Shown: positions 28,068 through 41,371 of the stretch, in pieces
Position numbering within the stretch: position 1 is the first letter of the stretch
How the letters are laid out: each line of letters begins with the position of its first letter
From: Caballeronia insecticola
GTDB taxonomy: Bacteria; Pseudomonadota; Gammaproteobacteria; Burkholderiales; Burkholderiaceae
DNA: 64,000 bases
Assembly (NCBI RefSeq): GCF_000402035.1
Contig: NC_021287.1
Span: 1,984,001-2,048,000, forward strand
Direction: 5' to 3'
Notes under the pieces: generated by a model
The model's database searches: none
What the model saw: only the letters and a program-made list of their open reading frames with translations
Told to the model about the DNA's origin: nothing
Made by a program: the position numbers and the translations under genes

Positions 28068-29099
28068 TTACTCCGCGACCGGCTTGCCCGACGCGTCCTT
28101 CACCTTCGCCTTCCATTGCGTCTTGATCTCGGCAACGACCGAATCCGGCAGCGTGATGTAGTCGAGATCGTTGGCGGCCTGACTGCCGTTCTTGAACGCC
28201 CAGTCGAAGAACTTCAGCGTTTCCGTGCCTTGGGCGGCCTTGTCCTGCGTCGCGTGCAGCAGCACGAAGGTCGCGCCGACGATCGGCCATGCGTTCTGGC
28301 CCGACTCGTTCGTGAGGATCTGGTAGAACGACTTCGACCAGTCCGCGCCCGCAGCCGCCGCCTTGAACGTCTCCGTCTTCGGCTCGACGACCGTGCCCGC
28401 TGCATTCTTCAGGCCGACGTAGGTCATCTTGTTCTGCTTCGCGTACGCCCATTCCACATAGCCGATCGCGCCCGGCAGACGCTGCACGAATGCCGCGACG
28501 CCGTCGTTGCCCTTGCCGCCCGTGCCCGTCGGCCAGTTGACGGTCGAGCCTTCGCCGACCTTCGACTTCCAATCCGGGTTCACCTTCGACAGATAGTTCG
28601 TCCAGATGAAGCTCGTGCCCGAGCCGTCGGCGCGGCGCACGACCGCGATGTCCGTATCCGGCAGCTTGACCTTCGGATTGAGCGCGGCGATCGCCGGGTC
28701 GTTCCACTTCTTGATCTTGCCGAGGTAGATATCGCCGAGCACCTGGCCCGACAGCGTCACTTCGCCGGCCTTCACGCCCGGCACGTTGATCACCGGCACC
28801 ACGCCGCCGACCACCGTCGGGAACTGGAACAGGCCGTCCTTCGAGAGTTCGTCATCTTTCAGCGGCGCGTCGGAGCCTGCGAAATCCACCGTCTTCGCGA
28901 TGATCTGCTTGATGCCGCCCGATGAACCGATGCCTTGATAGTTGACCTTGCCGCCGCCGGTTTTCTGGTAGGCGTCAGCCCATTTGGTATAGATCGGAGC
29001 TGCGAAGGTGCTGCCCGCGCCGGTAATATCGGCTGCTTGCGCGGAGATGGCGAACAGAGCGCCAATTACGCCAGCCAGCGCGGTTTGCATCAATTTCAT
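28068..29099 (-). CDS. pstS: Periplasmic phosphate-binding protein PstS
   Basis: A 343-aa high-affinity phosphate receptor. The signal peptide [18 protein letters not shown] ends at SAQA, and the mature protein starts [20 protein letters not shown]. Phosphate-contact segments include [20 protein letters not shown] and [15 protein letters not shown]. It is the first gene of the pst-pho run and has a Pho box with a correctly placed -10 upstream, so it should be strongly induced by phosphate limitation. Confidence 0.97.
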   Translation of the reverse strand: MKLMQTALAGVIGALFAISAQAADITGAGSTFAAPIYTKWADAYQKTGGGKVNYQGIGSSGGIKQIIAKTVDFAGSDAPLKDDELSKDGLFQFPTVVGGVVPVINVPGVKAGEVTLSGQVLGDIYLGKIKKWNDPAIAALNPKVKLPDTDIAVVRRADGSGTSFIWTNYLSKVNPDWKSKVGEGSTVNWPTGTGGKGNDGVAAFVQRLPGAIGYVEWAYAKQNKMTYVGLKNAAGTVVEPKTETFKAAAAGADWSKSFYQILTNESGQNAWPIVGATFVLLHATQDKAAQGTETLKFFDWAFKNGSQAANDLDYITLPDSVVAEIKTQWKAKVKDASGKPVAE

Positions 29100-29139
29100 G
29101 AGACCTCCAGGGTAGTGAGCGTGTGAGACGACACCGCGA

Positions 29140-29173
29140 AATATAGGAGGAGTCTGTGACAGTCATATGACAT
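29140..29173 (-). promoter_or_regulatory. Pho box and -10 element of pstS
   Basis: On the minus strand ATGTCATATGACTGTCAC (29156-29173) matches two CTGTCAT repeats with a 4-nt spacer at 12 of 14 positions. TATATT (29140-29145) follows after 10 nt, the expected arrangement for a PhoB-activated promoter. Confidence 0.85.
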
Positions 29174-29250
29174 ACCGTGAAGCAGACGTGTCATTCTGCT
29201 TACGCGCTGAAAGTTTGATCACACGCGCTCGGTCAAGCGCGTCGTGCAAA

Positions 29251-29280
29251 TAAGAAAGCGGGCCGAAGCCCGCTTTAGTC
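29251..29280 (-). terminator. Terminator after glmM
   Basis: AAAGCGGGC and GCCCGCTTT form a 9-bp stem with a CGAA loop (read from the plus strand). On the minus strand a T-rich stretch (CTTATTT) follows. It separates the glmM unit from the pst operon. Confidence 0.75.
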
Positions 29281-29317
29281 TGGTTTTTAGCGAAATGTGA
29301 CGGCTTTCAGTAAACGC

Positions 29318-30679
29318 CTACGAAGTCGCTTCCTTTACCACTTGCGCAATCGTTTCCGCGTGCCGAACCGCGTCTTGCTCCGCCGACGCTTCCACCATCA
29401 CGCGCAGCACCGGTTCGGTTCCCGACGCGCGAATCAAGACCCGGCCGTGCGATTGGAGGGAACGCTCGGCTTGTTCGATCGCGCGGCGGATGGCGTCGCT
29501 GTTCTTCCAATCCGCGCCCGCGTTCATGCGCACGTTGATCAGCTTCTGCGGGAACAGGCTCACGCCGTCGAGCAGCTCGGCGAGCGTCTTGCCGCTGCGC
29601 TGGATCGCCGCGAGCACGAGCAAGGCGGATACGATGCCGTCGCCGGTCGAATGACGGTCCAGCGACAGGATGTGGCCCGAACCTTCCGCGCCCAGTTGCC
29701 AGCCGTTCTCGCGCAGCTTTTCGAGCACGTAGCGGTCGCCGACGGCCGCGCGCACGAACTGCACGCCCGCTTCCTTCAGCGCGACTTCCACGGCCATGTT
29801 GGTCATCAGCGTGCCGACCGCGCCCGGCACCTGGCCGTCGGTCATGATGCGGTCCTTGACCAGCACGTAGAGCAGTTCGTCGCCGTTGTAGAGGCGGCCC
29901 GAGGAATCGACGATCAGCAAACGGTCCGCGTCGCCGTCGAGCGCGATGCCGAGATCGGCCTTGTGCTCCAGCACGGCGCGCACGAGCGCATCCGGTGCGG
30001 TCGCGCCGACGCCGTCGTTGATGTTGAAGCCGTTCGGCGACACGCCGATCGACACCACTTCCGCGCCCAGTTCGTGGAACACGTGCGGCGCGACGTCATA
30101 GCCTGCGCCATGCGCGCAATCGACGACGAGCTTCAGCCCGCGCAAGTCGAAGCTCGCCGGAAAGGTGCTTTTGCAGAACTCGACGTAGCGGCCGCCCGCG
30201 TCGTCCAGACGGCGCGCCTTGCCGAGACGCTCGGACGGCGCGCATTCCATCGGCTGCTCGAGTTGCCGCTCGATTTCGAGTTCGACCTCATCGGGCAGCT
30301 TGTTGCCGTCGGCGGAGAAAAACTTGATGCCGTTGTCGTTGTACGGATTGTGCGATGCGCTGATCACGACGCCCGCCGACAGGCGCAGCGCGCGCGTCAG
30401 GTACGCGACGCCGGGTGTGGGCATCGGGCCTGCCAGCATCACGTCGACGCCCGCCGCCGAAAAGCCCGACTCCAGCGCGGCTTCGAGCATATAGCCCGAC
30501 ACGCGCGTGTCCTTGCCGATCAGCACCGTCGGACGGTTGCCCTTTTTCTGCTGCGCGCGGTCCGCGCCCGCGAGCACCTTGCCCGCGGCATAACCGAGCC
30601 TGAGTACGAAGTCCGGCGTGATCGGCGCGACGCCTACGCGTCCCCGAATGCCGTCCGTGCCGAAATATTGACGTGCCAT
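29318..30679 (-). CDS. glmM: Phosphoglucosamine mutase
   Basis: A 453-aa enzyme converting glucosamine-6-phosphate to glucosamine-1-phosphate for UDP-GlcNAc, hence peptidoglycan and LPS. The N-terminus [14 protein letters not shown] and the active-site phosphoserine loop [13 protein letters not shown] are diagnostic. The metal-binding loop is DGDADR, and the C-terminal phosphate-binding loop is [21 protein letters not shown] ribosome site precedes the ATG. The folP-glmM order downstream of ftsH is common in beta- and gammaproteobacteria. Confidence 0.97.
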   Translation of the reverse strand: MARQYFGTDGIRGRVGVAPITPDFVLRLGYAAGKVLAGADRAQQKKGNRPTVLIGKDTRVSGYMLEAALESGFSAAGVDVMLAGPMPTPGVAYLTRALRLSAGVVISASHNPYNDNGIKFFSADGNKLPDEVELEIERQLEQPMECAPSERLGKARRLDDAGGRYVEFCKSTFPASFDLRGLKLVVDCAHGAGYDVAPHVFHELGAEVVSIGVSPNGFNINDGVGATAPDALVRAVLEHKADLGIALDGDADRLLIVDSSGRLYNGDELLYVLVKDRIMTDGQVPGAVGTLMTNMAVEVALKEAGVQFVRAAVGDRYVLEKLRENGWQLGAEGSGHILSLDRHSTGDGIVSALLVLAAIQRSGKTLAELLDGVSLFPQKLINVRMNAGADWKNSDAIRRAIEQAERSLQSHGRVLIRASGTEPVLRVMVEASAEQDAVRHAETIAQVVKEATS

Positions 30680-30795
30680 TGTTGAGTGCCCTCCTCGCGG
30701 ACATGTGGCGCTTGTTATAGGTCCGCGAAATAATATTGACGATTTTTACCGGAGCGTGCGCCTGCGCCGTCATCTTTGCCGAACCGAGCCGACGG

Positions 30796-31680
30796 TCAAT
30801 AGTGCCCGCCGAAAGCGGCCTTCTTTGTGGCCTCCCAGACCTTCAGGGCATCGACCGTTTCCGCGACGTCATGCACGCGGATGATCGCTGCGCCCCGCTC
30901 TGCCGCGCAGACCGCCGCGGCCACGCTCGCCGCGAGGCGTTCGCCCGCGCCGCGACCGGTGACAGCGCCGAGCATCGATTTGCGCGACATGCCTGCGAGC
31001 AGCGGGAGATTGGCGTCGACGGGAAGCGTCGCGCGCAGATGGGCGAGCAACTGGTAATTATGCTCCACCGTCTTTCCGAAGCCATAGCCCGGATCGAGGC
31101 TCACACGTTCTTTTGCAATTCCCGCGTGCGCGAGCGATGCGAGCCGCTCGGCGAAAAACGTGCGCACTTCGGCGACCACGTCGTCATAGAACGGTTCGTG
31201 GAGTTGCATCGTGCGCGGCTCGCCGAGCATGTGCATCACGCACAGCCCACAATCGCTGTCCTTGACGGCCTCGAGCGCGCCTTCCTGACGCAAGCCCCAG
31301 ATGTCGTTGATCATGTCCGCGCCCGCGTCGAGCGCGGCGCGCATGACGACGGGCTTGTAGGTATCGACGGAGATCGGCACCTGCACCGTCCGCAGCGCTT
31401 CGACGATCGGCACGACGCGCTCGAGCTCTTCGTCGAGCGGAACGGGCGGCGCGCCGGGACGCGTCGATTCGCCGCCGATGTCGATCATGTCGGCGCCGTC
31501 GGCGAGCATTTTTTCGGCGCGTGCCAGCGCGGCGTCGCGGGAAAGAAAGCGGCCGCCATCAGAAAACGAGTCCGGCGTGACATTGAGAATGCCCATGACG
31601 AGCGGGCGTTCGAATGTCAGCGTGAAGCGGCCGCAGCGAAGCGGCGCGGCTTGGAGAGGAGTTGAGGTCGATGTGGTCAA
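30796..31680 (-). CDS. folP: Dihydropteroate synthase
   Basis: Joins p-aminobenzoate to the pterin diphosphate in folate synthesis. LVMGILNVTPDSFSDGG and DMIDIGGESTRPGA are the two DHPS signatures, and the C-terminal IIRVHDVAETVDAL closes the TIM barrel. The start is uncertain. The only upstream in-frame ATG (31806) lies inside the ftsH terminator hairpin, so the TTG at 31680, giving 294 aa as usual for the family, is preferred although no ribosome site is visible. It is expected to be expressed with ftsH or from a promoter between them. Confidence 0.92.
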   Translation of the reverse strand: MTTSTSTPLQAAPLRCGRFTLTFERPLVMGILNVTPDSFSDGGRFLSRDAALARAEKMLADGADMIDIGGESTRPGAPPVPLDEELERVVPIVEALRTVQVPISVDTYKPVVMRAALDAGADMINDIWGLRQEGALEAVKDSDCGLCVMHMLGEPRTMQLHEPFYDDVVAEVRTFFAERLASLAHAGIAKERVSLDPGYGFGKTVEHNYQLLAHLRATLPVDANLPLLAGMSRKSMLGAVTGRGAGERLAASVAAAVCAAERGAAIIRVHDVAETVDALKVWEATKKAAFGGHY

Positions 31681-31772
31681 GCGAGTCGAATGAAGCGAGA
31701 GACGGAAACGGGAAGACAGCGTGAACGACGCTTGAGCGTTCGGCCTCCGTTGAAGTTGAAGCCCTGAAAGTG

Positions 31773-31804
31773 AAAATGGGCCGGCGTGCAATGCACGGCG
31801 GCCC
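31773..31804 (-). terminator. Hairpin after ftsH
   Basis: On the minus strand a long stem with one mismatch (GGGCCGCCGTGCA / TGCACGCCGGCCC) is followed by ATTTTC, 20 nt after the ftsH stop. Confidence 0.65.
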
Positions 31805-31823
31805 ATGAACGGAGGCTAAAAAC

Positions 31824-33710
31824 TCAGGCCGTTGCCGGCGCGCTGCCCGGCTTGACCTCGGTGCCGCTGCTGCCGCCCGGCGGCGTGTCGCCCGACGGAG
31901 GCGGCAGGTTCTTCGGCGGACGCGGCGGGCGATCAGCCATGATGTCGCTGATCTGGTCTGCGTCGATGGTTTCCCATTCGAGCAGCGCCTTGGTCATTGC
32001 TTCGACGCGGACGCGGTTGTCTTCCAGCAGCTTGCGGGCGAGCGCGTACTGCTCGTCCAGGATGCGGCGGATTTCCGCATCGACCTTCTGCTGCGTGGCT
32101 TCGGACACCGTCTTCGAGCCGAGCTTGCCGAACATGCCGTCCGGCTCGGTATCGACATACACCATCGTGCCGAGCACGTCCGACATGCCGTAACGCGTCA
32201 CCATGTCGCGCGCCATCTTGGTTGCACGCTCGAAGTCGTTGGAAGCGCCCGTGGACATCGAGTTCAGGAACACTTCTTCCGCCGCGCGGCCGCCGAACAG
32301 AATGGCGATTTCTTCCAGCATCTTGTCGCGATACAGGTTCACGCGATCATGTTCCGGCAACTGCCAGGTGACGCCCAATGCCCAGCCGCGCGGCATGATC
32401 GTGACCTTGTGGACCGGATCGGCATGCGGCAGCAGCTTCGCGACCACCGCGTGACCCGACTCGTGGTACGCCGTATTGCGACGCTCTTCCTCGCGCATAA
32501 CCGCCGACTTGCGCTCCGGACCCATGAAGATCTTGTCCTTCGCGTCTTCGAAATCCTGCATCTCGACGATGCGCTTGCCGCGACGCGCCGCGAACAGCGC
32601 AGCTTCGTTCACGAGGTTCGCGAGGTCCGCGCCAGAGAAGCCCGGCGTGCCGCGCGCGATCACCGATGCGTCGACGTCGTTCGAGATCGGCACTTTGCGC
32701 AGATGCACCTTCATGATGTGCTCGCGACCGCGGATATCCGGCAGACCGACATACACCTGACGGTCGAAACGGCCCGGACGCAGCAGCGCTTTGTCGAGCA
32801 CGTCGGAACGGTTGGTCGCCGCGATCACGATGACGCCCGAATTCGCCTCGAAGCCGTCCATCTCGACGAGCATCTGGTTCAGCGTTTGTTCGCGCTCGTC
32901 GTTACCACCGCCCATGCCGGCGCCACGATGACGGCCGACCGCGTCGATTTCGTCGATGAACACGATACACGGCGCATGTTTCTTCGCCTGCTCGAACATG
33001 TCGCGCACGCGGGCCGCGCCCACGCCGACGAACATTTCCACGAAGTCCGAACCCGAGATGCTGAAAAACGGCACCTTTGCTTCGCCCGCGATGGCGCGTG
33101 CGAGCAGCGTCTTACCGGTACCCGGAGGCCCGACCAGCAGCACCCCGCGTGGAATTCGTCCGCCCAGCTTCTGGAATTTCTGCGGATCGCGCAGGAAGTC
33201 CACCAGCTCGGACACTTCTTCCTTGGCTTCGTCGCAGCCGGCGACGTCCGTGAAATTGATTGCGTTGTTGTTTTCGTCGATCAGCCGCGCACGCGACTTG
33301 CCGAACGAGAACGCCCCGCCTTTGCCGCCCCCCTGCATCTGCCTCATCATGTAGAACCAGAAGCCGATGATCAGGATCGTCGGCCCGAGGTAGTACAGCG
33401 CGGAGACGAGCGCATTCGGTTCATCGTCAGCCTTGCCGCTGACCTGAACGCCGTATTTCATCAGATCGCCGACCATCCAGATGTCGCCGGGCGACACGAT
33501 CTGGTATTTCTGGCCGTCTGCCGGAGTGACCGTCAGATTCCGCCCCTGAACGGTGACATTCTTCACCTTGCCGCTCTTCGCGTCGTCCATGAACTGCGAA
33601 TAGGACACACCTTCCTGCACGCGGGGCTTATCGAACTGCTTGAACACCGTAAACAGCACCAGTGCGATCACGAGCCACACTGCCGCTTTCGAGAACATAT
33701 TGTTGTTCAA
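31824..33710 (-). CDS. ftsH: ATP-dependent zinc metalloprotease FtsH
   Basis: A 628-aa membrane AAA protease that degrades misassembled membrane proteins and regulators such as sigma-32 and LpxC in E. coli. There are two membrane spans (residues about 6-22 and about 100-120). Walker A is GPPGTGKT, Walker [11 protein letters not shown], the arginine-finger region GRFDRQV, and the protease site HESGH. The TTG at 33710 (LNNNMFSK) is chosen because GAGGAG lies 7 nt upstream. The C-terminus is Pro/Gly-rich. Confidence 0.97.
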   Translation of the reverse strand: MNNNMFSKAAVWLVIALVLFTVFKQFDKPRVQEGVSYSQFMDDAKSGKVKNVTVQGRNLTVTPADGQKYQIVSPGDIWMVGDLMKYGVQVSGKADDEPNALVSALYYLGPTILIIGFWFYMMRQMQGGGKGGAFSFGKSRARLIDENNNAINFTDVAGCDEAKEEVSELVDFLRDPQKFQKLGGRIPRGVLLVGPPGTGKTLLARAIAGEAKVPFFSISGSDFVEMFVGVGAARVRDMFEQAKKHAPCIVFIDEIDAVGRHRGAGMGGGNDEREQTLNQMLVEMDGFEANSGVIVIAATNRSDVLDKALLRPGRFDRQVYVGLPDIRGREHIMKVHLRKVPISNDVDASVIARGTPGFSGADLANLVNEAALFAARRGKRIVEMQDFEDAKDKIFMGPERKSAVMREEERRNTAYHESGHAVVAKLLPHADPVHKVTIMPRGWALGVTWQLPEHDRVNLYRDKMLEEIAILFGGRAAEEVFLNSMSTGASNDFERATKMARDMVTRYGMSDVLGTMVYVDTEPDGMFGKLGSKTVSEATQQKVDAEIRRILDEQYALARKLLEDNRVRVEAMTKALLEWETIDADQISDIMADRPPRPPKNLPPPSGDTPPGGSSGTEVKPGSAPATA

Positions 33711-33895
33711 GGCACCACTCCTCACTCATAGACGGGCGCCTACATAAACCTTGCGGCGCACCGAAGCATTCTAATCCAGACCGCTAACCCCTGCCATAAG
33801 GTTTAACTACCGTACATATAGCGGTAGTCACGGCATTCTCGGCATAATCGGCGAAAATATCGCCGAATTACGCCGATTTAATTCAGGCAGGTGCA

Positions 33896-34558
33896 TCAAC
33901 CCGGATGCTTGAGCCGGCGCCCGAGGATAAATGTCTCCGACGATTTGTCGCGAGACGCCTTGGGCTTGCGCGGCGCCACCACCTTGAACTGCTGTTTGAA
34001 CTTCTCGACGATCTGGCTGTACCCGCTGCCATGAAAACATTTGACCAGCAGCGCACCGTCCGGTTTCAGATGGTTTTGAGCGAACTCCAGCGCCAGATCG
34101 CAGAGATGCTCGATCCGAGCCGCATCCGCGCTCGCCACCCCAGAGAGGTTGGGGGCCATGTCCGAGATTACAAGGTCCACTTGCCGGTCGCCGACGATTT
34201 CATCGAGTTTCGCGAGCACGTCGTCCTCGCGGAAGTCGCCCTGAATGAACGTGACGTCCGCGATCGGTTCCATCGGCAGAATATCCAGCGCGATGATCGT
34301 GCCGTCGATGCCGCCCTCGCGCTGCGCATCGCGCTTCTGGCTCTGCGCCAGCTTGTTGCGTGCGTACTGACTCCAGCTGCCGGGCGTCGAACCGAGATCG
34401 ACGATCACTTGTCCCGGCTTAATGAGCTTATCCTGCTCGTCGATCTCCTTGAGCTTGTATGCGGCGCGCGCGCGATAACCCTCGCGCTGCGCCATCTTGA
34501 CGTAGGGATCGTTGATGTGGTCGTGCAACCACGAATGACTGAAACGGTTTTTTGCCAT
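33896..34558 (-). CDS. rlmE: 23S rRNA 2'-O-methyltransferase RlmE (FtsJ/RrmJ)
   Basis: A 220-aa methyltransferase that modifies U2552 in the A-loop of 23S rRNA. The N-terminal [20 protein letters not shown] contains the catalytic Lys. The SAM-binding motif is [14 protein letters not shown], with the catalytic Asp in [14 protein letters not shown] and the Lys in [13 protein letters not shown]. The ATG at 34558 gives the standard start [11 protein letters not shown]; the frame stays open far upstream but that part is out-of-family. It is upstream of ftsH, as in E. coli, and divergent from yhbY. Confidence 0.95.
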   Translation of the reverse strand: MAKNRFSHSWLHDHINDPYVKMAQREGYRARAAYKLKEIDEQDKLIKPGQVIVDLGSTPGSWSQYARNKLAQSQKRDAQREGGIDGTIIALDILPMEPIADVTFIQGDFREDDVLAKLDEIVGDRQVDLVISDMAPNLSGVASADAARIEHLCDLALEFAQNHLKPDGALLVKCFHGSGYSQIVEKFKQQFKVVAPRKPKASRDKSSETFILGRRLKHPG

Positions 34559-34855
34559 CGAAACTGAACGGGTTCGGCGCGCGGCCTGCGCGCCCGGTGC
34601 GTATTTTGCTGCATCGCGCGATGCTTTTAGCGGATAATACGCGTCTTGTCGGCCGGACCGGTCTTCGGGCGCTTGCGCGCACCGAAACTCCGCATCCGGC
34701 CTATTTTGTTTTATGGTGGACGGCAGCGCATTTCCGCGCGCCGGGTTCGCGAAAGCGGCGAACCGATGCAACGTACATCCGGCTCGTGCCATTTGCCGGG
34801 CCAAATCGTGTAGCACCTGCAGCCGCCCACATTTTAGTCGAGTCCCTAACTTCTC
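34559..34855. other. Divergent rlmE-yhbY intergenic region
   Basis: About 300 nt between divergent genes, somewhat AT-richer. TATTAT-like and TTTTAT-like -10 candidates are present on either strand, without convincing -35 partners. No RNA gene or small gene recognised. Confidence 0.4.
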
Positions 34856-35395
34856 ATGCCAGCTCTCACACTCTCCCCCGCCGAGCGCGCCGATCTGCGC
34901 TCCCAGGCCCATGCCCTCAAGCCCGTCGTGCTCGTCGGCGCGGAGGGTCTGACCGATGCCGTGCTCAAGGAGATCGGCGTCCACCTCGAGGCGCATCAGC
35001 TCATCAAGATTCGCGTGTTCGGCGATGAACGCGAGACGCGCGTCGGCATCTACGACGAAATCTGCGATCGCCTGAACGCCGCGCCTATCCAGCATATCGG
35101 CAAGCTGCTGGTGATCTGGAGGCCCGAAGGCGCCGCGCCGAAAAGCCGCGCCAGCAGCCGCACGCGCAGCACGATGCCGCCGAGCGCGGGCGAAGCCGCC
35201 GAGCGTCCGGCCAAAGGACGCGCGCCGCGCATCGTCAAGGCAGTGAAGATCACGCGCGACGCGCCTGCCGTCAAGAAGCCGAGAAAGCAGACGCTGAAGG
35301 TGCTGGGCAACGAACGCGTGACGGCCGGCGGCAATGTCAAGCGCGCGAAAAAGCGGCAGACCGGCTCGAAGCGCCAGCATCAGGCGGTGAAATGA
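34856..35395 (+). CDS. yhbY: YhbY-type CRM RNA-binding protein
   Basis: A 179-aa protein. The first 90 or so residues form a CRM domain ([20 protein letters not shown]... with the GxxG loop region and [12 protein letters not shown]), known to bind pre-50S ribosomal subunits in E. coli YhbY. Unlike the 97-aa E. coli protein it has a Lys/Arg-rich C-terminal tail of about 80 residues, seen in other Burkholderiaceae and possibly an extra RNA contact. It is divergent from rlmE, a common pairing of ribosome maturation genes. Confidence 0.9.
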   Translation: MPALTLSPAERADLRSQAHALKPVVLVGAEGLTDAVLKEIGVHLEAHQLIKIRVFGDERETRVGIYDEICDRLNAAPIQHIGKLLVIWRPEGAAPKSRASSRTRSTMPPSAGEAAERPAKGRAPRIVKAVKITRDAPAVKKPRKQTLKVLGNERVTAGGNVKRAKKRQTGSKRQHQAVK

Positions 35396-35452
35396 ACCGG
35401 CGGCGCGTGCACTTTTCGAAGAGCGCACGCGCCACCGCAACTTAAAAAGAAT

Positions 35453-35968
35453 TTATCGGCGCGCGCGTTTGGCCGCCATCTTGGCCGACTTGTTCTTCGG
35501 CACGATCGCCACGGGCGCAGCGCCCGGCAAACGCCAGATGAGCGCCAGTCCGAACAGGCATTCGATCAGATAGATCGCGCTCGACACGCCATGCAGAATG
35601 CCGAACTGCCGCGCATAGGGCGAGTTCGCGAGTTCGGTGCCGGCTTCCTGCGCGGCCATGCGCAGCGAGTTCATGAACGGCTGCAGCGCGAAGTAGCCGA
35701 GCAGCACGCACAGCAACATCACTGCGGCGATCCATCGCACGCGCTTGTAATCGGCAATGCCGCTTTTCACGAAGCGATTGCCAATCACGATGAGCACGAG
35801 CGCACACACCACGCCTATGATCGCCTCGATCCTGAAAAGCTGCGCCGCAACCGATCCGGCCGAGGTGCGATCTAGCATCGAGAACAGGACCGGCGCGGCA
35901 ACGAGGCCGAGAGTCAGCAGGCTGCCGACCCAAATCATGGAAATGAGACGAAAGGCGCGGTGCTCCAT
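35453..35968 (-). CDS. DUF4149-type inner-membrane protein
   Basis: A 171-aa protein with four hydrophobic helices (residues about 7-27, 45-62, 80-98 and 125-147) and a basic C-terminus (NKSAKMAAKRARR). It fits the DUF4149 family often found next to yhbY and greA. Its ATG overlaps the greA stop (TGATG), so the two are co-translated. Function is not known. Confidence 0.75.
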   Translation of the reverse strand: MEHRAFRLISMIWVGSLLTLGLVAAPVLFSMLDRTSAGSVAAQLFRIEAIIGVVCALVLIVIGNRFVKSGIADYKRVRWIAAVMLLCVLLGYFALQPFMNSLRMAAQEAGTELANSPYARQFGILHGVSSAIYLIECLFGLALIWRLPGAAPVAIVPKNKSAKMAAKRARR

Positions 35969-36444
35969 CAGACGTAGCGCACGGCGATGATTTCGTACTC
36001 GCGCGCGCCGCTCGGCGCCTGCACCGACGCGACGTCGCCTTCCGTCTTCGAGATCAGCGCGCGCGCGATCGGCGAGCTGACCGAGATGAGGCCGTGGTCG
36101 AGGTCCGCTTCGTCATCGCCGACGATCTGATACGTGACCGTGTCGCCCGATTCGAGGTCTTCCAGTTCGACCGTCGCGCCGAACACGACGCGGCCTTCGG
36201 CTTCGACCTGCGTGGGATCGATCACTTGCGCGGCCGCCAGCTTCGACTCGAGTTCGGCGATGCGGCCCTCGATGAAACCCTGCTTTTCCTTTGCGGCATC
36301 ATATTCCGCGTTTTCGGACAGATCGCCCTGCGCGCGCGCTTCCGCGATCGCATTGATGACAGCGGGACGCTCGACAGCCTTCAGGCGTTGCAATTCGTCG
36401 CGCAGCAACTCCGCGCCGCGCTTCGTCAAGGGAATCGTGCTCAT
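35968..36444 (-). CDS. greA: Transcription elongation factor GreA
   Basis: A 158-aa factor that enters the RNA polymerase secondary channel and stimulates cleavage of backtracked transcripts. The N-terminal coiled coil carries the acidic tip ([19 protein letters not shown]), followed by the FKBP-like C-terminal domain ([12 protein letters not shown]...). The ATG at 36444 is preferred over a TTG two codons upstream. A strong hairpin with a T-run ends just 27 nt before the start codon, so expression may be attenuated. Confidence 0.96.
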   Translation of the reverse strand: MSTIPLTKRGAELLRDELQRLKAVERPAVINAIAEARAQGDLSENAEYDAAKEKQGFIEGRIAELESKLAAAQVIDPTQVEAEGRVVFGATVELEDLESGDTVTYQIVGDDEADLDHGLISVSSPIARALISKTEGDVASVQAPSGAREYEIIAVRYV

Positions 36445-36470
36445 AGACAACCCAAAAAACTAAACTCGTC

Positions 36471-36529
36471 AAAAAAATTACCGCGGTTAAGCGCATCTCC
36501 CGACAAAAGGAGACGCCGCTTAACCGCGG
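36471..36529 (-). terminator. Strong hairpin plus T7 between carB and greA
   Basis: On the minus strand a stem of about 20 bp with one bulge (CCGCGGTTAAGCG... pairing with ...CGCTTAACCGCGG) and an 8-nt loop is followed by TAATTTTTTT. It lies 30 nt after the carB stop and 27 nt before the greA start, so it ends carAB transcription and may also lie within the greA leader. Confidence 0.88.
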
Positions 36530-36559
36530 CTCGTGATGCTTAGACCGGTAATCGAAGCC

Positions 36560-39814
<3,255 letters not shown>

Positions 39815-39857
39815 AACTGCTCTCGATGAATATTGTGCGGTGATCTGTTCTGTGCTT

Positions 39858-41000
39858 TTAAGCGGCGACCTTCTGCGTCTCCATCAGCTTGATGAAGCGG
39901 TCGAACAGATACGCGATGTCGTGCGGGCCGGGCGACGCTTCCGGGTGGCCCTGGAAGCAGAACGCCGGCTTGTCGGTCAGCGCGAAGCCCTGCAGCGTGC
40001 CGTCGAACAGCGAGACGTGCGTGACCTTCGCGTTGGCGGGCAGCGTGGACGCATCGACCGCGAAGCCGTGGTTCTGCGACGTGATCACCACGCGGCCGTC
40101 TTCCATGTCCTTCACCGGATGGTTCGCGCCGTGGTGGCCGGTCTTCATCTTCATGGTCTTCGCGCCGACGGCGAGGCCCATGATCTGATGACCGAGGCAG
40201 ATGCCGAAGGTCGGAATGCCGCGCGCGATGAACTCACGTGTCGCTGCAATGGCGTAGTCGCACGGTTCCGGATCGCCCGGGCCGTTCGACAGGAAGATGC
40301 CGTCCGGATTGAGCGCAAGCGCGTCCGCGGCGGTTGCCTGCGCGGGCAGCACGGTGACGTGGCAGCCGCGCTCGGCCAGCATGCGCAGGATGTTGTACTT
40401 GACGCCGTAGTCGAACGCGACCACGCGGAACTTCGGCGCCTCCTGACGGCCGTAGCCGCTGCCAAGACGCCATTCGGTCTGCGTCCACTCGTAGGTTTTC
40501 TCGGTCGACACGACCTTCGCGAGGTCCATGCCCGCGAGGCCCGGGAACGAGCGCGCGAGGCCGAGCGCCTTCGACTCGTCGTCGGTGCCGGCGAGAATGC
40601 AGCCGTTCTGCGCGCCCTTCTCGCGCAAAATGCGCGTGAGCTTGCGCGTGTCGATGCCCGCGATCGCGACGACGCCTTGCGCCTTCAGATAATCGGAGAG
40701 CGACTGCTCGGAACGGAAATTGGATGCGAGCACCGGCAGGTCGCGGATGATGAGACCGGCGGCATGGACTTTGGTGGCTTCGACGTCTTCGGCGTTCACG
40801 CCGACGTTGCCGATATGCGGATAGGTCAGCGTGACGATCTGGCGGGCATAGCTCGGATCCGTCAGGATTTCCTGATAGCCGGTGATGGCGGTGTTGAACA
40901 CCACTTCGCCGATTGTCGAACCGGGCGCGCCGATCGATTGACCACGAAAGACCGTGCCGTCGGCAAGTGCGAGTAGTGCGGGGGAAAATGACGGCAACAC
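39858..41000 (-). CDS. carA: Carbamoyl-phosphate synthase small chain
   Basis: A 380-aa glutaminase subunit that feeds ammonia to CarB. The class I amidotransferase triad is visible: the Cys in [10 protein letters not shown] and the His and Glu in [10 protein letters not shown]. The start is set at GTG 41000, since AAGGAG lies 6 nt upstream and the product then begins [15 protein letters not shown] as in relatives; a GTG seven codons earlier would place the ribosome site inside the gene. A TATAAT box lies about 270 nt upstream. Confidence 0.96.
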   Translation of the reverse strand: MLPSFSPALLALADGTVFRGQSIGAPGSTIGEVVFNTAITGYQEILTDPSYARQIVTLTYPHIGNVGVNAEDVEATKVHAAGLIIRDLPVLASNFRSEQSLSDYLKAQGVVAIAGIDTRKLTRILREKGAQNGCILAGTDDESKALGLARSFPGLAGMDLAKVVSTEKTYEWTQTEWRLGSGYGRQEAPKFRVVAFDYGVKYNILRMLAERGCHVTVLPAQATAADALALNPDGIFLSNGPGDPEPCDYAIAATREFIARGIPTFGICLGHQIMGLAVGAKTMKMKTGHHGANHPVKDMEDGRVVITSQNHGFAVDASTLPANAKVTHVSLFDGTLQGFALTDKPAFCFQGHPEASPGPHDIAYLFDRFIKLMETQKVAA

Positions 41001-41371
41001 GGGAAGCTCCTTGGGGGACACCCTGTTACCGACCTGTCTGTCCGAAATTCAGGCTTGGCTTCCCGTCGCCCGTAAGAACGCGGGTTTCCTTCGCGCAGTG
41101 ACGGCGGCGGCTCGCGGGGCGCGTCTCGCGCTTCGGACCGGCTCGCTTGCGCGTGGCAAACGGGGTATCTGAACGAGCGATGACGGCATGCGGCGCGCGC
41201 TGGCTGGCGCAGCGAACGACGGTGAATGGGAGGTAGGCGCTAGGGTGCGGGTTGAAATGCTCAAACCTTCGAATTATAGCGCGAAAACGCCGTATTCGCC
41301 AGATTTGGGAAATCGCCGCTTGCTGCCGACCCGCTCGGCCTTCGCCCATTGCGCCTGTTTTCAGAGGGCAA
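41001..41371. promoter_or_regulatory. Long carA leader with a TATAAT promoter element
   Basis: No gene is supported here. On the minus strand TATAAT (41273-41278) has a weak -35 (TGGCGA, 41296-41301) at 17 bp. Transcription from it would give a leader of about 265 nt before carA. I see GC-rich inverted repeats but no riboswitch I can name. Confidence 0.45.

Noticed and set aside
31681..31806. ATG at 31806 as the folP start
   Set aside because: The codon lies in the ftsH terminator hairpin and would add over 40 residues absent from DHPS proteins.
33780..33880. Several short inverted repeats between ftsH and rlmE
   Set aside because: The stems (for example ACTACCG/CGGTAGT) are short and lack T-runs, so neither a terminator nor an RNA gene can be claimed.
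34559..35440. Upstream extension of the rlmE frame
   Set aside because: It runs antisense to yhbY and has no family similarity; the standard RlmE start is at 34558.
41049..41264. 71-codon minus-strand frame in the carA leader
   Set aside because: Arg/Ala-rich, no ribosome site and overlapping the predicted leader; no evidence of coding.
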